Assembly (NCBI RefSeq): GCF_009870125.1
Contig: NC_046679.1
Coordinates: forward strand, 9,982,001-10,046,000
Length of the DNA stretch: 64,000 bases
Direction: 5' to 3'
From: Drosophila pseudoobscura
Lineage: Eukaryota > Arthropoda > Insecta > Diptera > Drosophilidae
Part shown: piece by piece, positions 27,701 to 35,163 of the stretch
Numbering within the stretch: position 1 is the stretch's first letter
How the letters are laid out: every line of letters starts with the position of its first letter
The notes under the pieces: generated by a model
Seen by the model: the letters and a program-made list of their open reading frames with translations, nothing else
Databases searched by the model: none
Told to the model about the DNA's origin: nothing
Translations under genes and position numbers: made by a program

Positions 27701-30700
27701 TGCTGTTGCGGCGGCGTCGCTGCCGTCGCGCTGCTACTGCTGATATCAGCAGTAAGAACGTTCTGTCTCTCTCTCTCTCTGCCGACTTTGACGTCGACGC
27801 TGCCTAATGCCCGCTCAGCAAGTTTTTTTTTCTGAGGCGCTCGCTGCCTCTATCGCTGCCGCCCGCCTGTTTGCTGTTTACTATTTTTAAACTGCTGAGT
27901 CATCGTTTTCGAAACAAAAAATAAAACGTTAAGAAAAAAGCTTCAAGAGAGGATATCAGTGGAGAGAGAGAGAGAGCGAGAGGCTAGGTATAGTTGCCAA
28001 TATCTCCGACTAGGAATGCCGAACGTTAGTGGGTTACGTGTTTGCGTAGACATTGGTCGGTATTCTCATTCCGAACTACCCCTTGTGATTAAAGGGAATA
28101 TAGATTTGGTGCAGAAAATGCATATATCTTTGATTAGTATTTATATCAGAGGGTTTCTTGAAAACCGGTCCCTGTCTGTAGACAGAAAACTTGCCTAAAC
28201 ATCAGATATGAAACAGTAGTAACGATAGATCGGAAAGGGTATCAAAGCTTCGACCCCCGTACCGAGTTATCTCTCTTTTTCATTGTTTTTGGGCGAATTT
28301 TTCCGTTTTTTTGCGCTCATAATGAAACGTGTCGGCTCTGCCGTTGGCTTTAGCGGTTATCTTTATGATTTCCGTTATGTTTATCGGTCTCGTCGGTCTC
28401 TTACGTTGCATACGTTATACGCAAAACCGCTACCGACAGCCACAGCTGTCCCGCTCTCGCGTGCATATGTACAGTTGTACACATGCACATATGTATGATG
28501 TACGAGGTGTATCTGTATTTATAGCTATCACATTTTGTCAAGTCATCAATGTTTATGGGTTTTGACCTTGCTGATGGGGCAGTAATTCTGAATACTATAA
28601 GCCAGCAGCCCCTCCTAATCAGCTTATGAATTGATTTTACTAATTAAGTGCAAGTAGTGGAACATAGACATAAATTTAGGAGCGGGGGAGATTGCAACCT
28701 CTATACAGAGGTACATAGTAGGTACATCTCTCCTCTGGAAGACATCTGGAAGACACCAGACATGGCTCACGATAAGATTAAGTGGATCTGACGCTGAAGA
28801 ACCATTCTTTTTGCTTGTTTCGCAATATGAAAAAGTGCGCAGAGCAAAAAAGCGAGAGAGAGAACCACGAGCATGTTATATATACCTTCCTTATCGCCCG
28901 ATAAGATAAGTCGTCGAGTGAAATATGGAAAATGACTGCACACTTTTGGCACTGACTGGGGCTCATATTCCGCCACGAATCGCGTTGTCCGTAGGATGGT
29001 CGTGGTGGTCTTTAGATTCTGCTGAACATTCGAAGAAAGTGTAGATTTTTCTGCCCGGGAAATATAGGTTAGGTCACAGCAACTGATTCCACAAGAAGAA
29101 CTGGTTCGGTTCCGATTGCATAATCGAATACCGTTTTTAACAAGTCATTGGGAACTAGTTCAGAGCCGAACGGTTTGCCGGGTGGTGCACTCTGAACTAG
29201 TTTTAAAACGGAAATCTAGCTTATCCATTACTTACGATGGACCAATCACCAAATAGAAAACAACTAAATGTTTACTTGATTGTTGTCCTTACAGGCTTCT
29301 GTCGCATGGTGGACAACAGCACCAGCAACAACTCCTCGGTCCTGGGCCTGCCCGTCAGCGGACATGTCAGCCACGCGGCCGGCTCCGCACAGCTGGTTCC
29401 GGGGAATCACGGCACTGCTAATGGCGGATCATCCGTTGGCGGCGGTGTGGCATCTATGAGCGGTGGAGCTTCGTCGGTTGGCGCTACGGGTGGCATGACC
29501 GCCGATATCCTGGCCAGCGGCGGAGGTGCAGCACAGGGCGGAACGGATCGATTGGACGCCAGCAGTGACAGTGCCGTCAGCTCGATGGGCTCCGAGCGGG
29601 TGCCGTCCCTCTCCGATGGGGAGTGGGGCGAGGGCAGCGACTCGGCCCAGGACTACCACCAGGGCAAGTACGGCGGCCCCTACGACTTTAGTTACAACCA
29701 CTCGCGCATCAGCACGGCCACCCGCCAGCCGCCGGTGGCCCAGAAGAAGCACCAGCTCTACGGCAAGCGCGATCCCCATAAGCAGGTGCCCAGCGCCCTG
29801 CCGCCCACAGCGCCTCCGGCCACGGCCCACGCGCAGGCGCAGGCACAGAGCATCAAATACGAGTACGATGCCGGATACGCGGGCATGGCCAGCGGAGGAG
29901 TCGCCGGACTGCAGCACAGCGAGCCGGGCGCCATGGGGCCTGCCCTCTCCAAGGAGTACCATCAGCAAGCCTACGGCATGGGCGCTAGCAGCAACTTTCC
30001 CGGCGACTACGGGGTTCGTCCGCCGCCTCGCACCTCCGAGGACCTGGTGCAGCTGAATCACACGTACTCGCTGCCCCAGGGCAGTGGCTCGCTCCCCAGA
30101 CCCCAGGCGCGCGACAAGAAGCCTCTGGTGGCCACCAAGAACGCATCGAAGGCGGCTGCCGGCAGCTCTGCTGCCGCCACCGCGGAGGACGAACATCTGA
30201 CGCGCGACGAGAAGCGCGCCCGCTCCCTGAACATACCCATCTCGGTGCAGGACATCATCAATCTGCCGATGGACGAGTTCAACGAGCGCCTGTCCAAGTA
30301 CGACTTGAGCGAGAACCAGCTGTCCCTCATCCGGGACATTCGTCGCCGTGGCAAGAACAAGGTGGCCGCCCAGAACTGCCGCAAGCGCAAGCTGGATCAG
30401 ATCCTCTCCCTGGAAGATGAGGTGAATGCGGTCGTCAAGCGCAAGACGGAGCTCAGCCAGGCCCGCGCCCACCTGGAGTCCGAGCGCAAGCGCATCTCTA
30501 ATAAGTTTGCAATGCTCCATCGCCACGTGTTCCAGGTAAGTCTTTCCCCCTCTTGATTACACGGAAACCGATAGCTAATTTCCTTTTATTTGTATTTGCA
30601 GTACCTGCGCGATCCTGATGGCAATCCCTGCTCGCCGACCGACTACAGTCTGCAGCAGGCGGCCGATGGTTCGGTGTATTTGCTGCCACGCGACAAGTCC

Positions 30701-30973
30701 GAGGGCAACAGCACGGCCACGAACGCCTCGAACGCAGTGTCCAGCGCTGGAACGAGTAACCTGAACGGGCATGGCCCGGTGGCGCCTCCCATGCACGGAG
30801 GCCACCACAGCCAGCACCATCAGCCGCAGCATGTGGACACCGCAATGTCCCAGCACGTGGCCAGGATGCCGCCGCATCTGCAGCAACAGCAGCAGCAGTC
30901 GTCGCAGCATCACCATCAGCAGCAGCCAGGAGGAGGAGGCGGATCGCAACAGCAACAGCACCACAAGGAATGA
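3444..30973 (+). CDS. cnc: cap-n-collar (CNC-bZIP transcription factor), CncC form, N-terminus outside window
   Basis: Nuclear bZIP factor of the NRF1/NRF2 family. It heterodimerises with a small Maf protein at antioxidant-response elements, and shorter forms pattern the head. Coding exons are 3444-3719, 3926-4004, 18586-18662, 18725-19297, 25877-26365, 26432-26519, 29295-30535 and 30602-30973. All junctions are GT..AG and the phases close without a stop, giving 1064 residues here. In order the protein shows a DLG motif, an ETGE motif (both Keap1 contacts of an Neh2 domain), an acidic stretch, a His/Ala-rich stretch, a Pro-rich stretch, an FCRM block, a Ser-rich acidic segment, the CNC domain with basic region (30341-30391), a leucine zipper and a Gln/His-rich tail. 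Exon 3444 opens in phase 0 after an acceptor and has no plausible ATG, so earlier exons lie upstream of the window. fzo is nested in the third intron shown. Identity is near certain; exon borders are inferred from splice consensus and homology. Confidence 0.95.
3926..4004 (+). CDS. cnc: cnc coding exon: first part of ETGE Keap1 motif
   Basis: This 79-bp exon follows ACGCAG and ends at GTAAGT after 26 codons plus one base. It encodes an acidic segment ending in IDNETG. The final glycine codon and the glutamate of the ETGE tetrapeptide are completed only by the exon at 18586, so the high-affinity Keap1 site is interrupted by a 14.6-kb intron. Confidence 0.92.
6990..7013. repeat. CA dinucleotide run
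   Basis: About eleven uninterrupted CA units in the cnc intron. Confidence 0.8.
9150..9990. repeat. Degenerate ~155-bp tandem repeat array
   Basis: The anchor CAGTGTTGGT or a close variant starts at 9211, 9477, 9638, 9797 and 9946, intervals of 266, 161, 159 and 149. Neighbouring segments recur too: GAGGTTAGRTTCY before the anchor, and ATSAAAGAA or similar after it. It lies in the cnc intron upstream of fzo. Confidence 0.6.
11433..13616 (+). CDS. fzo: Fuzzy onions, mitofusin GTPase (testis-type)
   Basis: Outer-mitochondrial-membrane dynamin-family GTPase that fuses mitochondria. In D. melanogaster it acts in spermatid nebenkern formation. The 727-residue frame has no intron. Visible motifs: P-loop GRTSSGKS (95-102), G2 Thr pair in GHTT (about 121-122), G3 DTPG (192-195), G4 NRWD (251-254), a hydrophobic double membrane span at roughly residues 575-615 with a short loop (NWR), and a C-terminal heptad-rich HR2 coiled coil near 660-715. 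Length is close to the family (melanogaster about 718). The start ATG is preceded by AACAAA, a good fly context, and upstream sequence is not coding. The gene lies wholly inside the cnc intron 4005-18585 on the same strand, an arrangement I recall from melanogaster. The paralogue Marf is less likely because Marf is X-linked and the cnc-nested position is diagnostic of fzo. Confidence 0.95.
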   Translation: MCDSDSSDSCISSLLSSRTTQSSSSARLSEFKDARTDLLDVYQAINRHLEIMVAALKDNPLLEEGIMEQLQGYQKKVQAIDSILMRKRMKVAFFGRTSSGKSAVINAMLHQRILPSAMGHTTSCFCEVQATDGEAVEEHVRIGTEEQHLNLDCLRDLASAQSPRSLPPRTLLHVNMTRSRCILLDHDVVLMDTPGVDVTAQMDDCIDRYCLDADVFVLVLNAESTMSRVERQFFKDVAEKLSRPNLFILNNRWDMASSQEPEMEHLVREQHEERCLQLLIEELGVYAPNEVTEAKSRIYHVSALETLQFRMGTKKELKDASQQRLDEFLRFESDFAACLAQAAVKTKFEKHLVSAKELVGQLSEQILVPLRNSLRQKATADSQRRSDLSSALESRAILHEERKVEFFSKVQRIYNDTYILGHQVMLKMISQLPAEVHSFAQPFHPHLPQQLDHYQRSLSAHLEEILTEQVLERMARPLQSRLDVVERQVMAETTPWEPHFRFDCETLMESFQPDLSFHFTWGLCHIWRCFRQVLPIPVAAEPPPRSQQNGRTHHTFALPTIHRSQWEALASAACSQGAVSVFLLAGLATRSINWRVILGVGTVMGATYLNELLRWTPDAQERSYKTQYSEYLQRKLRAGVTHMNMIIGQQIWQHLMVAARHLNAQAEQNMEDLKSQIKESCDCIEWNNELHLKLVDLQSKVGLLEDRLNAFQELHMRSCSPAQGEKA
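13679..13684 (+). terminator. fzo: fzo polyadenylation signal
   Basis: AATAAA lies 63 bp past the fzo stop, followed by a GT-rich stretch (GTTTGTGTTGG), the usual arrangement of a polyadenylation site. Confidence 0.7.
14682..15608 (+). promoter_or_regulatory. cnc: Putative CncB promoter and 5' leader exon
   Basis: TATAAA at 14682-14687 is followed by more than 800 bp of A/C-rich, ORF-poor sequence of the kind seen in Drosophila 5' leaders. Possible donors are CAAAG/GTTCGT at 15607/15608, CAG/GTGACA near 14860 and GAC/GTAAGC near 14793; I cannot choose between them. Splicing from here into 18586 or 18725 makes 19016 the first in-frame ATG, which matches the known size difference between CncB and CncA. 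This is inference from composition and gene structure. Confidence 0.4.
15609..18585 (+). other. cnc: cnc intron after the putative CncB leader
   Basis: No coding sequence recognised. A GGACGGT/GGACAGT short repeat occurs near 17040-17080, with pyrimidine runs near 17680-17720. Confidence 0.65.
18586..18662 (+). CDS. cnc: cnc coding exon: completes ETGE, acidic LDELL segment
   Basis: This 77-bp exon lies between CTCTAG and GTAAGT. Its first two bases finish the split glycine codon, and 25 codons follow, starting EYIRLPLDELLNDVLKLSEF. The segment right after ETGE is conserved in fly CncC. It ends in phase 0 and joins the exon at 18725 after a 62-bp intron. Confidence 0.92.
18725..19297 (+). 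CDS. cnc: cnc coding exon: second ETGE, acidic and His/Ala-rich region
   Basis: 191 codons, phase 0 at both ends, between CTTGTAG and GTAGGC. It encodes a second ETGE tetrapeptide (SETGEDLL), a well-conserved acidic block (VGSPLFDLDDDAKKELDEM), then a low-complexity stretch dominated by His, Pro and Ala. The first in-frame ATG (19016-19018) is the predicted CncB start. From there the open frame to 30973 would be 823 residues, close to the 805 I recall for D. melanogaster CncB. Confidence 0.93.
19298..25876 (+). other. cnc: cnc intron, no gene seen
   Basis: 6.6 kb with long pyrimidine tracts (20.1-20.9 and 21.4-21.8 kb), a possible mobile-element remnant (22.0-22.5 kb) and CA-rich segments near 24.3-24.6 kb. 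Leader-like GAGCGAGCG sequence near 21.15 kb could be another promoter but lacks a clear initiator. Confidence 0.65.
22021..22540. mobile_element. Possible degenerate DINE-1/SGM-type Helitron fragment
   Basis: AT-rich sequence without simple repeats, carrying CCATACAAATCGGAAAACTTTC and ending near AAGAAGGGTATCAAAG. The terminal GGGTATCAAAG also ends the segment at 27985-28255. Short Helitron-derived elements of this look are common in Drosophila introns. Assignment is from general resemblance only. Confidence 0.3.
25877..26365 (+). CDS. cnc: cnc coding exon: Pro/His/Ala-rich activation region
   Basis: 163 codons, phase 0, after TCTTGCAG and before GTAAGT. It begins SRMPRLNHSVSMERLQDFAT and includes FSPIPSMVGGVSDM, a run of eight prolines, paired histidines and an Ala-rich end. 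It is shared by CncB and CncC and absent from CncA. The following intron is only 66 bp and keeps the frame open. Confidence 0.93.
26432..26519 (+). CDS. cnc: cnc coding exon: short conserved acidic segment
   Basis: 88 bp between TCAACAG and GTAAGT, 29 codons plus one base. It encodes NTSSDMNQTDGFMNSIFTDE and then MMDMNE. The hanging A joins GC of the exon at 29295 to make the serine before FCRM. Confidence 0.92.
26740..27519 (+). promoter_or_regulatory. cnc: Putative CncA promoter and non-coding first exon
   Basis: The interval is rich in CA and in GAGC/AAGC, then becomes A-rich leader-like sequence. It ends in a strong donor, ATCCAACAG/GTGAGA at 27519/27520. Spliced to 29295, the first ATG is 29306 (MVDNS), giving a 533-residue product of the expected CncA size. 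The transcription start is not fixed: TCATTC at 26985-26990 fits the initiator consensus but has no DPE behind it. Confidence 0.45.
27893..27903. promoter_or_regulatory. Consensus antioxidant-response / Maf-recognition element
   Basis: The plus strand reads TGCTGAGTCAT; its reverse complement ATGACTCAGCA fits the ARE core RTGACnnnGC. CncC-Maf heterodimers bind such sites. It lies in the cnc intron, 374 bp past the predicted CncA leader donor. The match is exact; function is inferred. Confidence 0.4.
27985..28260. mobile_element. Possible second DINE-1/SGM-type fragment
   Basis: Non-repetitive AT-rich stretch ending in AAAGGGTATCAAAGCTTCG, recalling the GGGTATnnAAGCTTCG end of Drosophila INE-1/DINE-1 copies. 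It shares GGGTATCAAAG with 22021-22540. No open frame or clean terminal repeat is visible. Confidence 0.3.
29295..30535 (+). CDS. cnc: cnc coding exon: CNC domain and bZIP
   Basis: 1241 bp between CTTACAG and GTAAGT, two bases plus 413 codons. It opens with FCRM, a block also found in vertebrate NRF proteins. Then come Ser/Gly-rich sequence, the segment SMGSERVPSLSDGEWGEGSD (a candidate phosphodegron-type region by composition, unproven), and LNHTYSLP, matching the HNHTYN block of NRF1/2. The CNC box starts near 30187 (DEHLTRDEKRARSLNIPI), the basic region RRRGKNKVAAQNCRKRK is at 30341-30391, and the leucine zipper runs to the exon end. The ATG at 29306-29308 (MVDNSTSN) is the predicted CncA start. 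The open frame from it is 533 residues, equal to the CncA length I recall for D. melanogaster. Confidence 0.95.
30602..30973 (+). CDS. cnc: cnc terminal coding exon: Neh3-like YLRD block and Gln/His tail
   Basis: The exon follows TTTGCAG and starts in phase 0. It encodes YLRDPDGNPCSPTDYSLQQA, the conserved block after the zipper in CNC proteins, then low-complexity Ser/Asn, His and Gln-rich sequence ending QQQQHHKE at the TGA (30971-30973), 123 residues in all. A Ser-rich open frame continues past the stop in the +1 frame. I read that as CAG/AGC-repeat composition, not as coding sequence. Confidence 0.94.
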   Translation, partial: YLRDPDGNPCSPTDYSLQQAADGSVYLLPRDKSEGNSTATNASNAVSSAGTSNLNGHGPVAPPMHGGHHSQHHQPQHVDTAMSQHVARMPPHLQQQQQQSSQHHHQQQPGGGGGSQQQQHHKE

Positions 30974-31925
30974 AAATACCTGTTGCGAATTGCCGCAACA
31001 ACGAGTTGGTTCACAAACCTTCAGCGCGAGCAGCAGCAACAGCAGCAGGAGCACCGTTTCGAGCAGCCTCAGCGGCAGCAGCAGCAGTACGACTACTGCT
31101 ACGACTTTTTCAACAACAGTTACCTGTATTACTGATGATTACTGATAGCTGATTACTGATTACTGACTATTGATTACTGATTGATTTGATCACTGATCCC
31201 TGTTTGGCTGAGCTGTGGCTGTGGCTGTGGCGGCCTGGTGGTGCGCACTCCCTGCTGCAGCTGCAACGTGTTGCTGGCAACATTCGTTGCTACCGCTGCA
31301 CAGCCTCCCCCTTGCATGGCACCTCCTTCTTCATCGCATACCGCATACAGCACTCCCCCCCCCTACACATTTATGCTTTACTCCTTTAGTCAGCATTATT
31401 GTTATTTATTTTTTAATTAATTAATTAATTAATGGAATTCACAAGCAGAGTCTCCTTCGGGTCTCTGCTTGAATGGAGCCCATTTCCAATTCGTATAAAC
31501 CATAAAACTACAAAAACAACCACTACTTGTGATAAACCAAATCATTTCTGCCACTAAATGGAGAGAATGTCCAAGCCTCTTCTGCCTGAAATGTATTTGT
31601 AAATCACGCGATCAGACATCGTCCACCATCCCATGCCCATCATCCAACCGCATCTATACATAAAGTTATCAACGCGTCGTCCAACAATATTTGATGGTGA
31701 AACCGTTTACACATTTCAATAATAATATATTGTAAAATATGAAAGAAAAAAAGAGAGATGGAAGGAAGATTGTATAAATTAGTTAATAGGAAAGGCAGCA
31801 GCAGCACCAGCATGCAACAAACACGAAAATGATTGTAAAGGTTGATAACATATTGATGGACTACGCCCGTAAGACACTTAGACGTAAGCCTAGTGGTACG
31901 CTTTAGTCTAGTGAGAGGTCTACAC

Positions 31926-31953
31926 AAACACACACACACACACACACACACAC
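31926..31953. repeat. CA dinucleotide run in cnc 3' UTR
   Basis: About thirteen CA units inside the presumed cnc 3' UTR. Confidence 0.8.
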
Positions 31954-32592
31954 TGTAAATCGTACTAAATTCGTAAGGCATTTATCCAGCCCATAACAAA
32001 CACAGCAAATCTAACACAAATTAGCGTAGATCGTAGCATCTGTAAATATATAGATTAAACTTAGTTAAACTATTAACTATACAAACCTCTACAAAACAAA
32101 AAACAACAAAAAAAAACCGTCAAAGAAACTATAGAAAAAACAATGTAAAAAGAGTGCAAAAACGTACTACAAAAAAGGAAATAAACACACATTAATGCTC
32201 TTGCCAGGACGGTCCTGGAACAGCAACTGCTGGCACTGTGCAACTGTCCTGGCACTGGGCGCTCCCTAGTTGATAAGCAATTAAGAGATATTAATATTTA
32301 ATATTCTTAAATGTCCTACTGCATAAAGAGTTTAACTTTAAACTAGCGATAAACACAACACACACATAAACATAAAAACACGAGTACGAGTACGATAACA
32401 AACCTAAACACACAGATCCGCAACACGAAAAACGAAACAAAAAACAAAAACATCTAGGCATATATGTATTTTAAATTGTTGTAATGAATTTCGCATACAT
32501 TGAGTGTTGATTGGAGATTGGCAAAACAAAACAAAACAAAAACATCAAAAAACATATTCCCAAAGGGGGAAAAAAACGTATAAAAAAAAGTC

Positions 32593-32627
32593 AATAAAAA
32601 TGCGCAGCTTCTCGATCAAGTAATAAA
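32593..32627 (+). terminator. cnc: cnc polyadenylation signals
   Basis: AATAAA occurs at 32593-32598 and again at 32622-32627 in A-rich sequence. An earlier copy at 32180-32185 could give a shorter 3' UTR. No coding sequence follows on this strand for more than 26 kb. Confidence 0.5.
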
Positions 32628-32650
32628 ACCCACAAAATGCGAAATTATTT

Positions 32651-33990
32651 GTTGTAAATTGAAATTAAACTAATTAACTAAAATACTATTGTACTACTAC
32701 CTAAAACAAATACATACGTAAAACAATACAGAAACAAAAAAGGAATCATTTCAAATATTCTATAAACATCAAAATTGGAGCAAAAGTGTCCTCAGATAAT
32801 CAGTTTACAAGTCAAGGGTATCTGAGCATGCTTTTGCCACTCCTATATACATATGTTGCTATATATAATGTATGTGAATGTATCATATGAGAAATTTGTA
32901 TGCTTTAAAAACGATCAACACTTTCCCTCAGCTAAACAAAGAGAACAGAACGTCAAAATTAAAGAAAGAAACTACAAAAAAATACATCAAATTAATCGAG
33001 TTTTGAATCGAATTAGGTATATGGGAAAATATTTAAGTCCAATAAAACCTGGTGGCATGGCATTCAACTTCCAGATCAAGTCATTATCATTATCTTTATT
33101 GGATTCTTGGATTAGCATATTTTAATTTTCGAATTTGGACTCGACGAGTATTACGTTAAGTTAGGATCCCACAGATACAGCTCGACTGTTTGGGATTCGA
33201 TCATATCATTCCATTCTTCCATAAAATTCTTAGATCGGACTGATGCCAGCAATCGATAGATAAATTCTAATTGAGCTATTTTTGATCAATAAGCATTGAT
33301 TTCCCAGTAAATTTTCCCATAATTTATCAAACTTTCCTGCGCCATCCATTGGGTATTTGCACAATTTTGACCAAGCTATAGGTATAGTGGATCATATTTC
33401 ACAAAGGAGAGTATGAATGAACTTCAATGAAAGATGATTTGAATGCCAATTGATTCGCATTCCTAAAAAGATATCCATTTTATGAATTCACTTGTCCGGG
33501 ATAGTGGCTGTGCATATAATTAAAATAATGCTTTTTCTAACCTCTATATATATCTCGGCTATTTAGCGCCGTATCTGGACGTGTTATGTCTCGGAAGAGT
33601 CTTTGGAATTCCAAAAGACCCAAGGCATTTCCCACCCCAACAAAAAGCCACGTCAAGTAAACACACATAATTTGTGATTTTTCTTATATAGGTATATTCT
33701 TGGTCTTTCATTTTCACAATCTTGGCGACACTTACACATAAAATACATATCTACATCAATCAATCAATCAAATCAATCATTCATGCTCATACAATTTTAT
33801 TGTCCACACATTATTCAGAACTCAAGCTCGTGTTTTTGAAACATTTTACTTTTTGCTTAAAACTTTCCATTCTTTCTAATGGAATTTTCTATAATCAGGG
33901 TATGTTTAACAATTATAATGGGGTAAAAGGGAATTCACAATTCCGTTCGTATTTTTCATTTTCATTTCATTTTCTTTTCATATAATAATA
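32651..33990. other. Intergenic gap between convergent cnc and Irk1
   Basis: AT-rich, no open frame of note. Separates the two polyadenylation regions. Confidence 0.6.
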
Positions 33991-33995
33991 TGGTA

Positions 33996-34001
33996 TTTAT
34001 T
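33996..34001 (-). terminator. Irk1: Irk1 polyadenylation signal candidate
   Basis: TTTATT on the plus strand is AATAAA on the minus strand, 450 bp past the Irk1 stop. It would leave roughly 1.3 kb between the convergent Irk1 and cnc ends. Confidence 0.4.
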
Positions 34002-34450
34002 TATGTATAATGAGCTTTATAAACATTTTTCTAGTGGTCTAAGCTTACGAGGAAGTTGCAGCATTTTGGTTTCTGTGTCTCACATCGTACTCTGCGGTAA
34101 TATCAATGTTGTTTTAGCTTAATTATAGTAAATTCAATACAACTAAAGCTATCATCAACGTAAATCATTCATCATTCATTAGGCTATACATAGTACAATC
34201 GATTATACGGTTAGTTCTTTGGGAAGCAATCAAATTGCCTCCGCTTCAGCATGGTCAGGATTTACGGGGAAAGTTTCACAGCTGCATCAGCTCTATGGCT
34301 TTGACGGGAATCATCTCGCTTAATCTACTTTGAGTTAGTGTTAGAGTTAGAATAGAGGAGCCTACACTTAAATAGAATACAACATTGGGGGCTAGGGGGA
34401 GGGCTCTCCTCTCTCCACACTCCTCACTCCTCAATCTACTTGTAATAATA

Positions 34451-35163
34451 TCAACATATGGAATCTATGGGCAGCTGGTCCTGCTTGATGCTCAGGCGAC
34501 GCGGATTCGACTTGCGGATGCTGCCATTGCTGGGACTCGTGGCTGGGGCACCGCCATTGCCAGAGCCCGAGCCCGAACCCGATCCTATGGCCAGCGTGCT
34601 GAGGCTGTTGTTGTTGCTGTAGTTGCTGCTGTTTATGGAATTACCAGAGTTGGTCTTCTCGTTAATACTTGAGAGGTTGGGTATGCTGGGCGCCGTCGTC
34701 GTAATGGTCAGTCCGCCCATAGTGAACGACGCCCCATGCTTGTTGTTGTTCAGCGGCTCCAGCTCGCTGGCCAGCACGCCGTTGGGTATGGAATGGGAGC
34801 GTATCTGAAGGCGGCCCGAGTCCAGCGACTCGTCACTCGCCGGATCCAGATGGTCCACAGATGCCGCGGAGGCAATGCGCTGGAACAGGCTGGCGGAGAG
34901 AGCGCGATCCGGGAACGGGGCCGCACCCAGACAGCTCTTGGCGCTCTTCGAGTACTCAGACTTGAGCTCGTCCAGCTGTTTGGCGCTGCACAGGGGCGTG
35001 TCCACGTCGTAGGTGTTGTTGAAGAGCGTGTAGTCGACCTCGTACTCGCCGGTCTCCTTGCGGAAGGATACCACATTGACGAAGCGATGGCCCCACAGCA
35101 CCTCCGAGGGCAGATAGCTGCTGCGCGCCTGAGTGGTCATGCCAGTGGACTCGATGACGCCCT
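34451..35163 (-). CDS. Irk1: Irk1 last coding exon: C-terminal Kir domain and tail
   Basis: On the minus strand it follows CTTGCAG; the first two bases complete a Glu codon (MLE/GVIEST). It carries the end of the cytoplasmic immunoglobulin-like Kir domain (STGMTTQARSSYLPSEVLWG, FNNTYDVDTP), then a low-complexity tail with runs of Asn, Ser and Ser-Gly, RRLSIKQ, and the stop at 34451-34453. Confidence 0.92.

Larger units (their letters stand above)
30974..32650 (+). other. cnc: cnc 3' untranslated region
   Basis: About 1.65 kb of A-rich sequence after the stop. It holds a TGATTACTGA-type short repeat (31131-31197), a TTAA run (31410-31434), a 9-bp-stem hairpin (31442-31471), a CA run (31926-31952), a TGTAAATA Pumilio-type motif (32041-32048), a CCAGGAC/GTCCTGG inverted repeat (32204-32218) and several AATAAA hexamers. 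The exact end is inferred from the last hexamers. Confidence 0.6.

Noticed and set aside
29429..30526. 365-residue antisense frame opposite the cnc bZIP exon
   Set aside because: GC-rich coding sequence leaves long shadow frames; the sense frame matches cnc exactly.
30771..31145. Ser-rich open frame overlapping the cnc end and running past its stop
   Set aside because: It is the +1 frame of CAG/AGC triplet repeats; composition explains it, and there is no start or family resemblance.
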